Positions 16,182-23,958 of a stretch of 64,000 bases of DNA are shown piece by piece. Numbering within the stretch: position 1 is the first letter of the stretch; each line of letters begins with the position of its first letter. The notes under the pieces were generated by a model. It saw only the letters and a program-made list of their open reading frames with translations, did no database searches and had not been told where the DNA came from. The translations under genes were made by a program, and so were the position numbers. Origin of the DNA: Hydrogenophaga crocea (GTDB taxonomy: Bacteria > Pseudomonadota > Gammaproteobacteria > Burkholderiales > Burkholderiaceae_C); NCBI RefSeq assembly GCF_011388215.1, contig NZ_CP049989.1, positions 558,001-622,000 of the forward strand, in the 5' to 3' direction.

Positions 16182-16865
16182 TCAGAAAGGGCAGGGGCTG
16201 TGGAATTCGAGCGGCGCGCCGCTCACGGGGTGGGGCAGCGCGAGCCAGCCCGCGTGCAGCAGCAGGCGGTCGGCGAGCGCGCGCTGGGCCTCGCTGGCGT
16301 ACAGCGGGTCGCCCACAATGGGGTGGCCGAGGGCCTGCAGGTGCACGCGCAGCTGGTGGGTGCGGCCGGTGACGGGTTCGAGCTCGAGCCGCGTGCCGGG
16401 GCCGTGCTGGGGGCTGGCGAGCCGCCAGCGCGTGAGGCTGGGCTTGCCGTGCTCGGCGTGCACGATGCTGCGCGGCCGGTTGAGCCAGTCGATCATGAGC
16501 GGCAGCTCGATGGTCTGCCAGCCGTTGGCCGGGTCGGGGTTGCGCAGCTCGCCGGCCACCACCGCGGTGTAGCGCTTGTGCACGCGCCGCTTCTCGAAGT
16601 GCATGGACAGCGCGCGCTGCATGGCCAGGCCGCGCGCCAGGATCACCAGGCCCGAGGTCGCCATGTCGAGCCGGTGCACCACCAGCGCGTCGGGCCAGCG
16701 CGCCTGGGCGCGCGCGCTCAGGCAGTCCTGCTTGTCGGGGCCGCGGCCGGGCACGGCGAGCAGGCCCGCGGGTTTGTCGAGCACCACGAAGGCCGCGTCC
16801 TCGTGAACAAGCGTCAGCGCGTCGCCGGGCAGGGCGAGGGCGGTGGGCGTGGGCAGGCCGGTCAT
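16182..16865 (-). CDS. RluA-family pseudouridine synthase
   Basis: A 227-residue RNA pseudouridine synthase. The catalytic block is LVVHRLDMATSGLVILARG, with the catalytic Asp in HRLD, and VTGRTHQLRVHLQALGHPIV closes the active site. DKPAGLLAVPGRG marks the start of the domain. There is no S4 RNA-binding domain, as in RluA itself, so the target may be 23S rRNA U746 and tRNA U32; this is family inference. Starts at 16865 and 16874 are both possible. The gene is divergent from dusC with 34 bases between them. Confidence 0.87.
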   Translation of the reverse strand: MTGLPTPTALALPGDALTLVHEDAAFVVLDKPAGLLAVPGRGPDKQDCLSARAQARWPDALVVHRLDMATSGLVILARGLAMQRALSMHFEKRRVHKRYTAVVAGELRNPDPANGWQTIELPLMIDWLNRPRSIVHAEHGKPSLTRWRLASPQHGPGTRLELEPVTGRTHQLRVHLQALGHPIVGDPLYASEAQRALADRLLLHAGWLALPHPVSGAPLEFHSPCPF

Positions 16866-16872
16866 GGGGGGC

Positions 16873-16891
16873 ATTGTCCCCCGAGGACAAT
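16873..16891. promoter_or_regulatory. Inverted repeat in the rluA-like/dusC divergent gap
   Basis: ATTGTCC at 16873-16879 and GGACAAT at 16885-16891 pair exactly with a 5-base loop (CCCGA). The repeat fills almost the whole divergent gap and touches one of the alternative start codons of the pseudouridine synthase. It could be a shared operator or just a leader hairpin. Confidence 0.35.
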
Positions 16892-16899
16892 ATCCCCCC

Positions 16900-17886
16900 A
16901 TGCTGCTGCTCGCCCCCATGGAAGGACTGCTCGACGCCACCCTGCGCGATGTGCTCACGCGCCTGGGCGGGGTCGACCGCTGCACGAGCGAGTTCATCCG
17001 CATCACCAACACCCTGCTGCCCGAGCGCGCCTTCATCCGCGTGGTGCCCGAGCTGCTCAACGGCGGGCGCACCGCGGCCGGCGTGCCGGTGCGGCCCCAG
17101 CTGCTGGGCTCCGACCCGCAGCTGCTGGCCGAGAACGCCGCGCGCCTGGCCACGCTGAACCCGCCGGGCATCGACCTGAACTTCGGCTGTCCGGCCAAGA
17201 CCGTGAACAACAGCCGCGGCGGCGCGGTGCTGCTCGACGAGCCCGAGCTCGTGGGCCGCATCGTGGCCGCGGTGCGGCGCGCGGTGCCGGCGCAGGTGCC
17301 GGTGTCGGCCAAGATGCGCCTGGGCTACCTGGACGACGCGCGCGCCGAAGACAACGCGCTCGCCATCACCGAAGCCGGCGCCGACGAGCTCGTGATCCAC
17401 GCGCGCACCAAGGCCCAGGGCTACAAGCCGCCCGCGCACTGGGCGCGCATCGCGCAGGTGGCGCAGGCGCTGCCCGCCAAGCGCCCGGTGCTGATCGCCA
17501 ATGGCGAGATCTGGACCGCCGAGGACGCCGCGCGCTGCCGCGCGCTCACGGGCTGCGAGCACCTCATGATCGGCCGCGGCCAGATCACCGACCCCGGCCT
17601 CGCGCACGCCATCCAGGGCGGCGAGCCGGTGCCGTGGTCGCGCATCGTGCCGCTGCTGCCGCTCTTCTGGGCCCGCGTGAGCGCGCGCGTGGAGCGGCGC
17701 CACCGCGCGGGCCGGCTCAAGCAGTGGCTCAACTACCTGCGGCACCGCCATGCGGCGGCGCAACAGGCCTTCGACGAGCTGCGCCTACACCACGATCCCG
17801 AGGCGATCGCGGCCTGGATCGAGCAGGCCCAGCAGCGCTGGGGCCGCCCGGAAGCGGCCGAAGCACGAAGCGCGCAACCGTGTTAA
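16900..17886 (+). CDS. dusC: tRNA-dihydrouridine(16) synthase DusC
   Basis: A 328-residue flavoenzyme reducing uridine in tRNA. It has an FMN-binding TIM barrel: LLAPMEGLLD at the start, DLNFGCPAKTVNNSRGGAVLL with the catalytic Cys (about residue 98), the FMN site VSAKMRLGY and IGRG near residue 225, and a helical C-terminal tRNA-binding domain. GCPAKTVN favours DusC over DusA or DusB. It starts 34 bases from the divergent pseudouridine synthase, so two RNA-modification genes share one promoter region. Confidence 0.9.
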   Translation: MLLLAPMEGLLDATLRDVLTRLGGVDRCTSEFIRITNTLLPERAFIRVVPELLNGGRTAAGVPVRPQLLGSDPQLLAENAARLATLNPPGIDLNFGCPAKTVNNSRGGAVLLDEPELVGRIVAAVRRAVPAQVPVSAKMRLGYLDDARAEDNALAITEAGADELVIHARTKAQGYKPPAHWARIAQVAQALPAKRPVLIANGEIWTAEDAARCRALTGCEHLMIGRGQITDPGLAHAIQGGEPVPWSRIVPLLPLFWARVSARVERRHRAGRLKQWLNYLRHRHAAAQQAFDELRLHHDPEAIAAWIEQAQQRWGRPEAAEARSAQPC

Positions 17887-17921
17887 CTTCCGGCCCCCGT
17901 TCCGCCAGACCCTTCGCCCCT

Positions 17922-19490
17922 ATGTCTTCCCTGCCACAACGGCTGGCCGCCCTCGGCCCCGAGCGCCTGCGCGGCATGCGCCGCGGGCTCGAGAAGGAAA
18001 GCCTGCGTTCGCAGCCTGACGGCAAGCTGGCGCTCACGCCGCATCCCGTGGCGCTGGGCAGTGCGCTCACCCACCCCCACATCACCACCGACTACAGCGA
18101 GTCGCAGCTGGAGCTCATCACCGGCGTGCACGCCAGCGTGGAAAGCATGCTGGCCGAACTCACCGAGGTGCACCAGTTCGTGCTGCGCACGCTCAAGGCC
18201 CAGGGCGACGAGCGCCTGTGGGTGTCGAGCATGCCCTGCGGTCTGCCGCCCGACGAGACCATTCCCATCGGCCGCTACGGCACGTCCAACGTGGGCCGCG
18301 CCAAGAGCGTCTACCGCATGGGGCTGGGCCACCGCTATGGCCGGCGCATGCAGACCATCTCGGGCATCCACTACAACTGGTCGCTGCCCGGCGTGGACAA
18401 CGACGGCTACTTCGCGCTGATCCGCAACTTCCGCCGCCACGCCTTCCTGCTGCTCACGCTGTTCGGCGCTTCGCCGGCCGTGTGTTCGAGCTTCGTGGAA
18501 GGCCGCCCCCACGAGCTGCAGAAGCTCGGCGCGAGCGGCACGCTGTACATGCCGCACGGCACCTCGCTGCGCATGGGCCGGCTCGGTTACCAGAGCGAAG
18601 CCCAGGGCACGCTGGCCGTGAGCTACAACGGCCTCGAAGGGTATGCGGCCTCGCTGCACGACGCGCTCACGCGGCCCTGGCCGGCCTACGAAACCGTGGG
18701 CATCCGCAACCCCGGTGGCGACTACAACCAGCTCGCCACCACGCTGCTGCAGATCGAGAACGAGTTCTACGGCACCATCCGCCCCAAGCGCGTCATCTTC
18801 CCGGGCGAGCGCCCGCTGCACGCGCTGCGCGAGCGCGGGGTCGAGTACATCGAGGTCCGGCTGATGGACCTCAACCCCTTCGAGCCCATCGGCATCGACC
18901 CGATGACGCTGCGCTTCCTCGACGTCTTCCTGCTGCACTGTCTGCTCGCCGACAGCCCGCCCGACACGCCGGGCGAGATCCGCGAGCTCGCGCAGAACCA
19001 GCACCTGACCGCCGCGCGCGGCCGCGAGCCCGGGCTGGAACTGCTGCGCCGCGGCGCGCCCGTGAAGCTCACCGACTGGGGCCTGGAGATCATCGAACAG
19101 CTGCAGCCCATCGCCGACGCGCTCGACGACCTGGGCGGCACCGACGCCCATGCGCTCGCCGTGGCGCACGCGCGCAGCTCGCTGCGCCAGCCCGACCTGC
19201 TGCCCTCGGCGCGGGTGCTCAAGGCCATGGCGAGCGATCACGGCGATTCCTTCATCGGCTTCGTGCGCGCGCAATCGCAGCGCACGCACGAGCAGCTGCT
19301 GGCCCTGCCCTGGAGCGAGGCGCAACAGGCGCGCTTCGTGGCCATGGCCGAACGCTCGATCGAAGACCAGCGCGGCATCGAGGCCAACGACAGCCTGCCG
19401 TTCGAGATCTACCGCCAGGAATACGTGTCGGCCGACCGCCTGGGCCGTGCGCGCGCCGCGGCGCCGGTGCTGGGCGCGCTCACCGTGTGA
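17922..19490 (+). CDS. gshA: Glutamate-cysteine ligase GshA
   Basis: A 522-residue proteobacterial type-1 glutamate-cysteine ligase, the first step of glutathione synthesis (Glu + Cys + ATP). Family blocks are GLEKESLRSQPDGKLALTPH, TDYSESQLELITGVH, QTISGIHYNWSLP and IEVRLMDLNPFEPIGI. Length agrees with the family (about 518). It begins 35 bases after dusC on the same strand. The open frame continues far upstream but the family N-terminus fits the ATG at 17922. Confidence 0.95.
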   Translation: MSSLPQRLAALGPERLRGMRRGLEKESLRSQPDGKLALTPHPVALGSALTHPHITTDYSESQLELITGVHASVESMLAELTEVHQFVLRTLKAQGDERLWVSSMPCGLPPDETIPIGRYGTSNVGRAKSVYRMGLGHRYGRRMQTISGIHYNWSLPGVDNDGYFALIRNFRRHAFLLLTLFGASPAVCSSFVEGRPHELQKLGASGTLYMPHGTSLRMGRLGYQSEAQGTLAVSYNGLEGYAASLHDALTRPWPAYETVGIRNPGGDYNQLATTLLQIENEFYGTIRPKRVIFPGERPLHALRERGVEYIEVRLMDLNPFEPIGIDPMTLRFLDVFLLHCLLADSPPDTPGEIRELAQNQHLTAARGREPGLELLRRGAPVKLTDWGLEIIEQLQPIADALDDLGGTDAHALAVAHARSSLRQPDLLPSARVLKAMASDHGDSFIGFVRAQSQRTHEQLLALPWSEAQQARFVAMAERSIEDQRGIEANDSLPFEIYRQEYVSADRLGRARAAAPVLGALTV

Positions 19491-19511
19491 GGCCCACGGG
19501 GCGCCCGGGGC

Positions 19512-19994
19512 TCAGGCCTCGCCGCCGAACTTCTTGACCAGGTTGGCGATGTACTTGTCGACCAGCTTCTCGAACTCGGCCTCGACCACCGGGGCCACCA
19601 CCATCTTCATCAGGCCGGGCAGCGGCACGTCCACCGTGCCCTCGATCGCGAGTTCGAGCGCGGTCGACTTGCCCTGATCGCTGATCTTCCAGTGGCCGCC
19701 CACCAGGGCGTTGCCCACGCCCTTCACCGGGGTCCACTTCACGGTGCCCGAGCCCTTGGCGGCGTCGAACTTGCTGGTGTACTTGCTGGCGTACACGGTC
19801 TGGATGTTCACCTGCGCGGTGCCGACCTTCTCCATTTCCCACTGGTAAGCGCCGCCGCCCAGGTCGGTGAGTTTTTCGACCTTGGGAAAGTGCGCCACCG
19901 ACGCGGGCACGTCGGACAGCAGCTTGAACACGTCGGCGGCCTTGGCCTTGACGGCGAATTCGTAGCCGAGGTCGATCTTGACGGTGATGGCCAT
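19512..19994 (-). CDS. SRPBCC/START-fold protein (CoxG-like)
   Basis: A 160-residue helix-grip protein. It begins AITVKIDLGYEFAVKAKAAD, with VPASVAHFPKVEKLTDLGGG as the typical loop, and ends in a long helix VVEAEFEKLVDKYIANLVKK. These proteins bind hydrophobic ligands or, in the CoxG branch, membranes. No catalytic residues can be assigned. It converges on gshA and is divergent from ylqF. Confidence 0.8.
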   Translation of the reverse strand: MAITVKIDLGYEFAVKAKAADVFKLLSDVPASVAHFPKVEKLTDLGGGAYQWEMEKVGTAQVNIQTVYASKYTSKFDAAKGSGTVKWTPVKGVGNALVGGHWKISDQGKSTALELAIEGTVDVPLPGLMKMVVAPVVEAEFEKLVDKYIANLVKKFGGEA

Positions 19995-20141
19995 GGGTGC
20001 CTTTCGTGCAGCAGCGGTGCGAAGGGGAAGCGAGCGCCGGCCATTCTAGGCAGACTCCCCGGGCCGGGCGCCTGCGGGCTTACCCAGGGCACAATGCGCG
20101 ACCCTCGCCCCTTTGCCTTTTGCCCCGTTCCTCGCATTCCC

Positions 20142-21092
20142 ATGAGCGTCCAGTGGTTCCCCGGTCACATGCACCTCACGCGCCAGGCCATCGCCGACCG
20201 CGTGAAGACCATCGACGTCGTCATCGAGATGCTCGACGCGCGCCTGCCCGGCTCCAGCGCCAATCCGCTGCTCGGTGAGCTCACGCGCAAGCGCGCCACG
20301 CTCAAGGTGCTCAACAAGCAGGACCTGGCCGACCCCGAGCGCACGGCGGCCTGGCTCGCGCATTACAACGCCCAGCCAGGCACGCGTGCGATCGCGCTCG
20401 ACGCGGGCAATCCCGCGCCCGCGCGTGCGCTGGTGGCCGCTTGCCGCGAACTCGCGCCCAACCGTGGCGGCATGGCCAAGCCGCTGCGGGTGCTGATCTG
20501 CGGCGTGCCCAACGTGGGCAAGAGCACACTGATCAACACCCTCATGGGCAAGCGCTCGGCCAAGACCGGCGACGAGGCCGGCGTGACGCGCACCGAGCAG
20601 CGCGTGGCGCTGGCCGACGACGTGTACCTGTTCGATACGCCGGGCGTGCTGTGGCCGCGCATCGTGGTGCCGCAAAGCGGCATCCACCTCGCGGCCAGTG
20701 GCGCCGTGGGCCGCAACGCCTACGACGACCAGGAGGTGGCGCTCGAGCTGCTCGACAACCTCAAGCTTGCCTACCCGGGCCTGCTGCGCGTGCGCTACCC
20801 GCTGGGCGACAGCGACGCCGCGCTCGCGGACCGGCCTGCCGAAGACCTGCTCGAAGCCATCGGCCGCCAGCGCGGTGCGCTGGTGAGCGGCGGCCGTGTC
20901 GATGCGCAGAAGGCCGCGGAACTCGTGATCGCCGATTTCCGGGCCGCGCTCATGGGGCGCATCACGCTGGAGACGCCCGGGCAGTACCTGGCCTGGCTCA
21001 AGGCCGGTCAGGCCGCCGATGCCGAGCGCCAGCGCTTGAAGCGCGAGCGCTTCGGCGACGAGCGGCCGCGCGGACGGCCACGCCGCCGTTGA
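20142..21092 (+). CDS. ylqF: Ribosome biogenesis GTPase YlqF (RbgA)
   Basis: A 316-residue circularly permuted GTPase. The G4 motif NKQD (about residue 64) comes before G1 GVPNVGKST (about 125) and G3 DTPG (about 165), which is the order of the YlqF/YawG family. It acts in assembly of the large ribosomal subunit. The ATG at 20142 starts the typical MSVQWFPGHMHLTRQAI. The C-terminus is Arg-rich (RPRGRPRRR), suiting rRNA binding. Confidence 0.93.
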   Translation: MSVQWFPGHMHLTRQAIADRVKTIDVVIEMLDARLPGSSANPLLGELTRKRATLKVLNKQDLADPERTAAWLAHYNAQPGTRAIALDAGNPAPARALVAACRELAPNRGGMAKPLRVLICGVPNVGKSTLINTLMGKRSAKTGDEAGVTRTEQRVALADDVYLFDTPGVLWPRIVVPQSGIHLAASGAVGRNAYDDQEVALELLDNLKLAYPGLLRVRYPLGDSDAALADRPAEDLLEAIGRQRGALVSGGRVDAQKAAELVIADFRAALMGRITLETPGQYLAWLKAGQAADAERQRLKRERFGDERPRGRPRRR

Positions 21093-21093
21093 C

Positions 21094-21107
21094 TTGATCG
21101 GCGTCAA
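21094..21107. promoter_or_regulatory. FNR/ANR-like box upstream of flavodoxin-fold oxidoreductase
   Basis: TTGAT-CGGC-GTCAA matches nine of ten positions of the FNR/ANR consensus TTGAT-N4-ATCAA. It lies 35 bases before the next start codon and right after ylqF. The spacing would put a class II transcription start at about the start codon, which is odd, so it may repress or serve a leaderless transcript. Confidence 0.4.
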
Positions 21108-21141
21108 GTTGTGCGCCGGCCGGCGCGCGCAAGATGGGTCC

Positions 21142-21735
21142 ATGGCCGACCCGACCTGTGTGCTCCTCATCGAAGGCCATCCCGATGGCGCGCCCCAGCG
21201 CCTCAACCGCGCGCTGGCCGACGCCTACGCGGCCGGCGCCGAGGCGGGCGGTCACGCGGTGCGCCGCGTGAGGCTGGCCACGCTGGACATCCCCCTGCTG
21301 CGCAGCGCCGAGGACTGGAACCGGGGCGAGGTGCCGGCCGATCTTCGGTCCGTGCAGGACGACCTGGCGTGGGCCCATCACGTGGTGCTGTTCTTTCCGC
21401 TCTGGCTGGGCGACATGCCTGCGCTGGTGAAGGCTTTTCTCGAGCAGGTGGCACGGCCGGGCTTTGCGGTGCCGCGGGACCGCATGTCGCCGTTCGCGCA
21501 AAAGCCGCTGGCCGGCCGTTCGGCGCGCGTGGTGGTGACCATGGGCATGCCGGCGCTGCTGTACCGCTGGTACTTCCGCGCACACAGCGTCAAGGCGCTC
21601 GAGCGCAACGTGCTGGGTTTCGTGGGCTTCGCGCCCGTGCACGAGACCCTGATCGGCCGCGTGGACATCCTGGGCGCGGAAGGCGTGGCGCGCTGGCAGC
21701 GCAAGCTCGGCGAGCTCGGGCGCGCCGCGGCCTGA
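21142..21735 (+). CDS. NAD(P)H-quinone oxidoreductase-like flavodoxin-fold protein
   Basis: A 197-residue member of the flavodoxin_2/NQO family. It begins LLIEGHPDGAPQRLNRALAD (first beta strand and FMN/FAD phosphate loop) and has HHVVLFFPLWLGDMPALVKAF, the conserved cofactor-binding segment. These enzymes reduce quinones or related compounds by two electrons. It lies behind an FNR-like box, which would fit a redox role. The ATG at 21142 gives the expected first strand. Confidence 0.85.
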   Translation: MADPTCVLLIEGHPDGAPQRLNRALADAYAAGAEAGGHAVRRVRLATLDIPLLRSAEDWNRGEVPADLRSVQDDLAWAHHVVLFFPLWLGDMPALVKAFLEQVARPGFAVPRDRMSPFAQKPLAGRSARVVVTMGMPALLYRWYFRAHSVKALERNVLGFVGFAPVHETLIGRVDILGAEGVARWQRKLGELGRAAA

Positions 21736-21736
21736 A

Positions 21737-22276
21737 TCACTTCACCGTCACGGTGATGCGCTCGCTCGCCACCACCGGGTGGTGCGGGATGTGGTTCTGA
21801 TCGCCCAGCACCAGTTGCAGGGTGTGCGTGCCCGGGGCGAGCTGCAGCGTGGTTTCGGTCTGGCCCATGCCGAAATGGCGCACCTGGTCGCTCACCGGCA
21901 GGGGGGCGTTGGCATCCCAGGCCGCCACGTCGATCAGCAGGTGGTGGTGCCCGGTGCCGGCCTTTTCCACGCCCGCGGGCGCCACGCCCATGCCCGAGAG
22001 GCCGAACACCAGCTTCACGGGGTTGCTCACGGTCTGGCCGTCGCGCAGGTTCACGAAGTACAGGCGCGTGCCCGGCGCCGCGGCCACCTTCTGGTAGCCC
22101 GACGACAGCGTGGGCGTGCTGGCCGTGACCGTGGCCGGCGGCGTGGCCGATGCCGAGGCCCGGTCCATGGTCTGCTGCATGGTGCCGGGCCCATGGTGGT
22201 GGTGCATGCCGTGACCGGCGCAACCGGCCAGTAGGGTGGTGGCCAGGGCCACCGAAGGCAGAACGCAGGAACGCAT
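21737..22276 (-). CDS. DUF4399 family lipoprotein
   Basis: A 179-residue exported protein. The N-terminus MRSCVLPSVALATTLLAGCA is a lipoprotein signal with lipobox LAGC. A His/Met-rich stretch (HGMHHHHGPGTM) follows. The DUF4399 domain is read in RLYFVNLRDGQTVSNPVKLV, GHHHLLIDV and APGTHTLQLVLGDQNHIPH. The GHHHLLID motif could bind metal. Function is unknown. GAGGAG lies upstream of the ATG. Its end is one base from the convergent oxidoreductase stop. Confidence 0.84.
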   Translation of the reverse strand: MRSCVLPSVALATTLLAGCAGHGMHHHHGPGTMQQTMDRASASATPPATVTASTPTLSSGYQKVAAAPGTRLYFVNLRDGQTVSNPVKLVFGLSGMGVAPAGVEKAGTGHHHLLIDVAAWDANAPLPVSDQVRHFGMGQTETTLQLAPGTHTLQLVLGDQNHIPHHPVVASERITVTVK

Positions 22277-22381
22277 GGGGTGCTCCTCAGGCTGATGGAC
22301 AGGCGCTGCACGGTACGCCGTGCGGGCCGTTGCGTCCATGGTCATCCGACCGTGCACCGGGGGTACGCCGCCGGTGCCCGA

Positions 22382-22522
22382 TCACTTGTTCTTGTCTTTG
22401 CCGCGCGGGATCACCGAAGTCATGGGCGCCACGGGGCGGTCGGAGTTGACCGGGCCCTTGGGGGCGCTCGTGTCTTTCTTGGGCTTCTTGCTCATCTTTT
22501 CGCTGCGCTGTTCCTTGCCCAT
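22382..22522 (-). CDS. Small basic Lys-rich protein, 46 residues
   Basis: A short, highly charged protein starting MGKEQRSEKMSKKPKKDTSA and ending in PRGKDKNK. GAGGAG lies 7-8 bases upstream of the ATG, a strong ribosome site. The composition suggests an intrinsically disordered nucleic-acid or ribosome-associated protein. Similar small Lys-rich proteins are common in Comamonadaceae with no known role. It sits 86 bases downstream of the DsbG-like gene on the same strand. Confidence 0.7.
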   Translation of the reverse strand: MGKEQRSEKMSKKPKKDTSAPKGPVNSDRPVAPMTSVIPRGKDKNK

Positions 22523-22608
22523 GCGGTGCTCCTCGGAGGTTGTGCCAGTCGGCCGATCGCGCGATGGTAGCGGCTGGCGCGAACCGCCTGGCTGTGCCGG
22601 ATTTGGCT

Positions 22609-23190
22609 TCAGCCGCCGCTCAAGCCGATGAAGCTGGCCAGTTGCGGCGTGGCCATGGCCCCGCCCGCCGTGCGCGCGCCGCCCTGCGGATCGCGCGCGA
22701 CGATGAAGGGCACGGCCTCGCCGCCCAGGCGTGTGAGCAGCCGGGTGTTGTTCTCGATCGCGGCCTTGACCTCGGCCGGCACGCTGGCCGAGGCCGAGGT
22801 GCCGCCCTGGCCCGCGAGCAGGCTGGTCTCGTGCGCGGCCATGGCCGCGGCCGGGTCGCTGGCGCCGAGGATGGCCGCACCCTGCGGCAGGCTCTTGGCG
22901 TTGAGGATGGACACCGGCAGCCACACGAAGCGCGCCTGCTTGAGCAGGGGCTGCGAGGCCTCCCACAGGTGGGCGCAGTGCGGGCACTGGGGATCGAACA
23001 GCACGTAGACCGTGTTGGCGGCCATCAGGGCGCCCACGGCAAAGCCCTTGCCTTCGGCGGCCAGCACCTGCAAGGCCTGGCTGCGGTCGATGGGCGGGGC
23101 CGGCGGCGCTTCGGGCTCGCGCGAGCAGGCGGTCAGAACGCCCATGGCCGCGAGCGCGGCCATGGCGGGGAGGACGTGGCGGCGTTTCAT
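22609..23190 (-). CDS. dsbG: DsbG/DsbC-like thioredoxin-fold lipoprotein
   Basis: A 193-residue periplasmic protein. MKRRHVLPAMAALAAMGVLT and then ACS gives a lipoprotein signal. The redox motif C-P-H-C is in VLFDPQCPHCAHLWEASQ (about residue 69) and the cis-Pro is in GEAVPFIVARD. It is shorter than DsbG (about 250) because the N-terminal dimerisation domain is lacking, so it may act as a monomeric thiol oxidase/isomerase. The symbol is only by similarity. Confidence 0.75.
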   Translation of the reverse strand: MKRRHVLPAMAALAAMGVLTACSREPEAPPAPPIDRSQALQVLAAEGKGFAVGALMAANTVYVLFDPQCPHCAHLWEASQPLLKQARFVWLPVSILNAKSLPQGAAILGASDPAAAMAAHETSLLAGQGGTSASASVPAEVKAAIENNTRLLTRLGGEAVPFIVARDPQGGARTAGGAMATPQLASFIGLSGG

Positions 23191-23215
23191 GCCGCGATGG
23201 TACCCAGGCCGCGCG

Positions 23216-23650
23216 TCACTGGTTCAGCAGCACGTGGGCGATGAGGCCGGTGGCGGCGGCCACGAGCAGGAAGTCGCCGTTGACCTGGATCCAGTGGTGG
23301 CCGCGCGGCGGGGTGTACAGCCGCGGGTTGTGGTGCCGCACGACGTAGCGGCTGTGGCGGTACTCGGGCGGCACGTAGTGGCCGCGCGACCAGCGCGGGC
23401 CCGTGTGCACGACGCGCACGTCGCGGTGCACCACGCGCGGGCCGTGGTGGTGGATGTGCCGCTCCACGTGGCGGGGCGGGCCGTGGTGGATCACGCGCCG
23501 GTCGACGTGGCGCTCCACGTGGCGGTGTTCGATGCGCGGGCCGTCGTGGTGGCGGCGACCGCCGCGGCGGTCGTCGTCGGCGAAGGCGGTGGTGCCCATC
23601 GCGAAGGTGGCGGTCGCCACGGCGATCGAGAGCAGGTCGCGGGCATGCAT
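23216..23650 (-). CDS. RcnB family His-rich periplasmic protein
   Basis: A 144-residue protein with a Sec signal (MHARDLLSIAVATATFAMGT and then TAFA), a His/Arg-rich middle with repeated H-V-E-R-H, and a C-terminal RcnB domain ending TPPRGHHWIQVNGDFLLVAA and then ATGLIAHVLLNQ. RcnB is linked to nickel/cobalt homeostasis in E. coli; here the histidine richness suggests metal binding. AGGAGA precedes the ATG at 23650. No rcnA efflux gene is in the window. Confidence 0.82.
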   Translation of the reverse strand: MHARDLLSIAVATATFAMGTTAFADDDRRGGRRHHDGPRIEHRHVERHVDRRVIHHGPPRHVERHIHHHGPRVVHRDVRVVHTGPRWSRGHYVPPEYRHSRYVVRHHNPRLYTPPRGHHWIQVNGDFLLVAAATGLIAHVLLNQ

Positions 23651-23958
23651 GGTGTCTCCTTTCGGAAGCGTTGGACGAGGCCCCATGCTCGGCGGCGGGT
23701 GTGTCGCGCGCGTAAACGCGGTGCAGCCGCGCGGCAAAGTGCGGCCGGCCTTTTGCAACCAGCGGCTGGCAGGCTTGCGCAGTGCAGCAAGGTCGCGCAG
23801 GCGACAAATCCCCGGGCGCGTCCCGGCGGGCAGGGCGAAAGCCCTCTGGCGCGGCGTTGCGGGCAGGCCTATAACCGCCGACCGGAGAAGAGCGAGGAGC
23901 GCATGAAGCGCCCCGGGCAGCCGCCGCGCTAGCGGCCCATCAGATCAGGAGACAAGCG
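23651..23958. other. Divergent intergenic region upstream of secreted lipase
   Basis: About 308 bases with no protein-like frame. It separates the RcnB-like gene (minus) from the lipase (plus) and must carry both promoters. A good ribosome site (AGGAGACAAGCG) stands before the lipase ATG. I see no clear operator or terminator. Confidence 0.5.
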
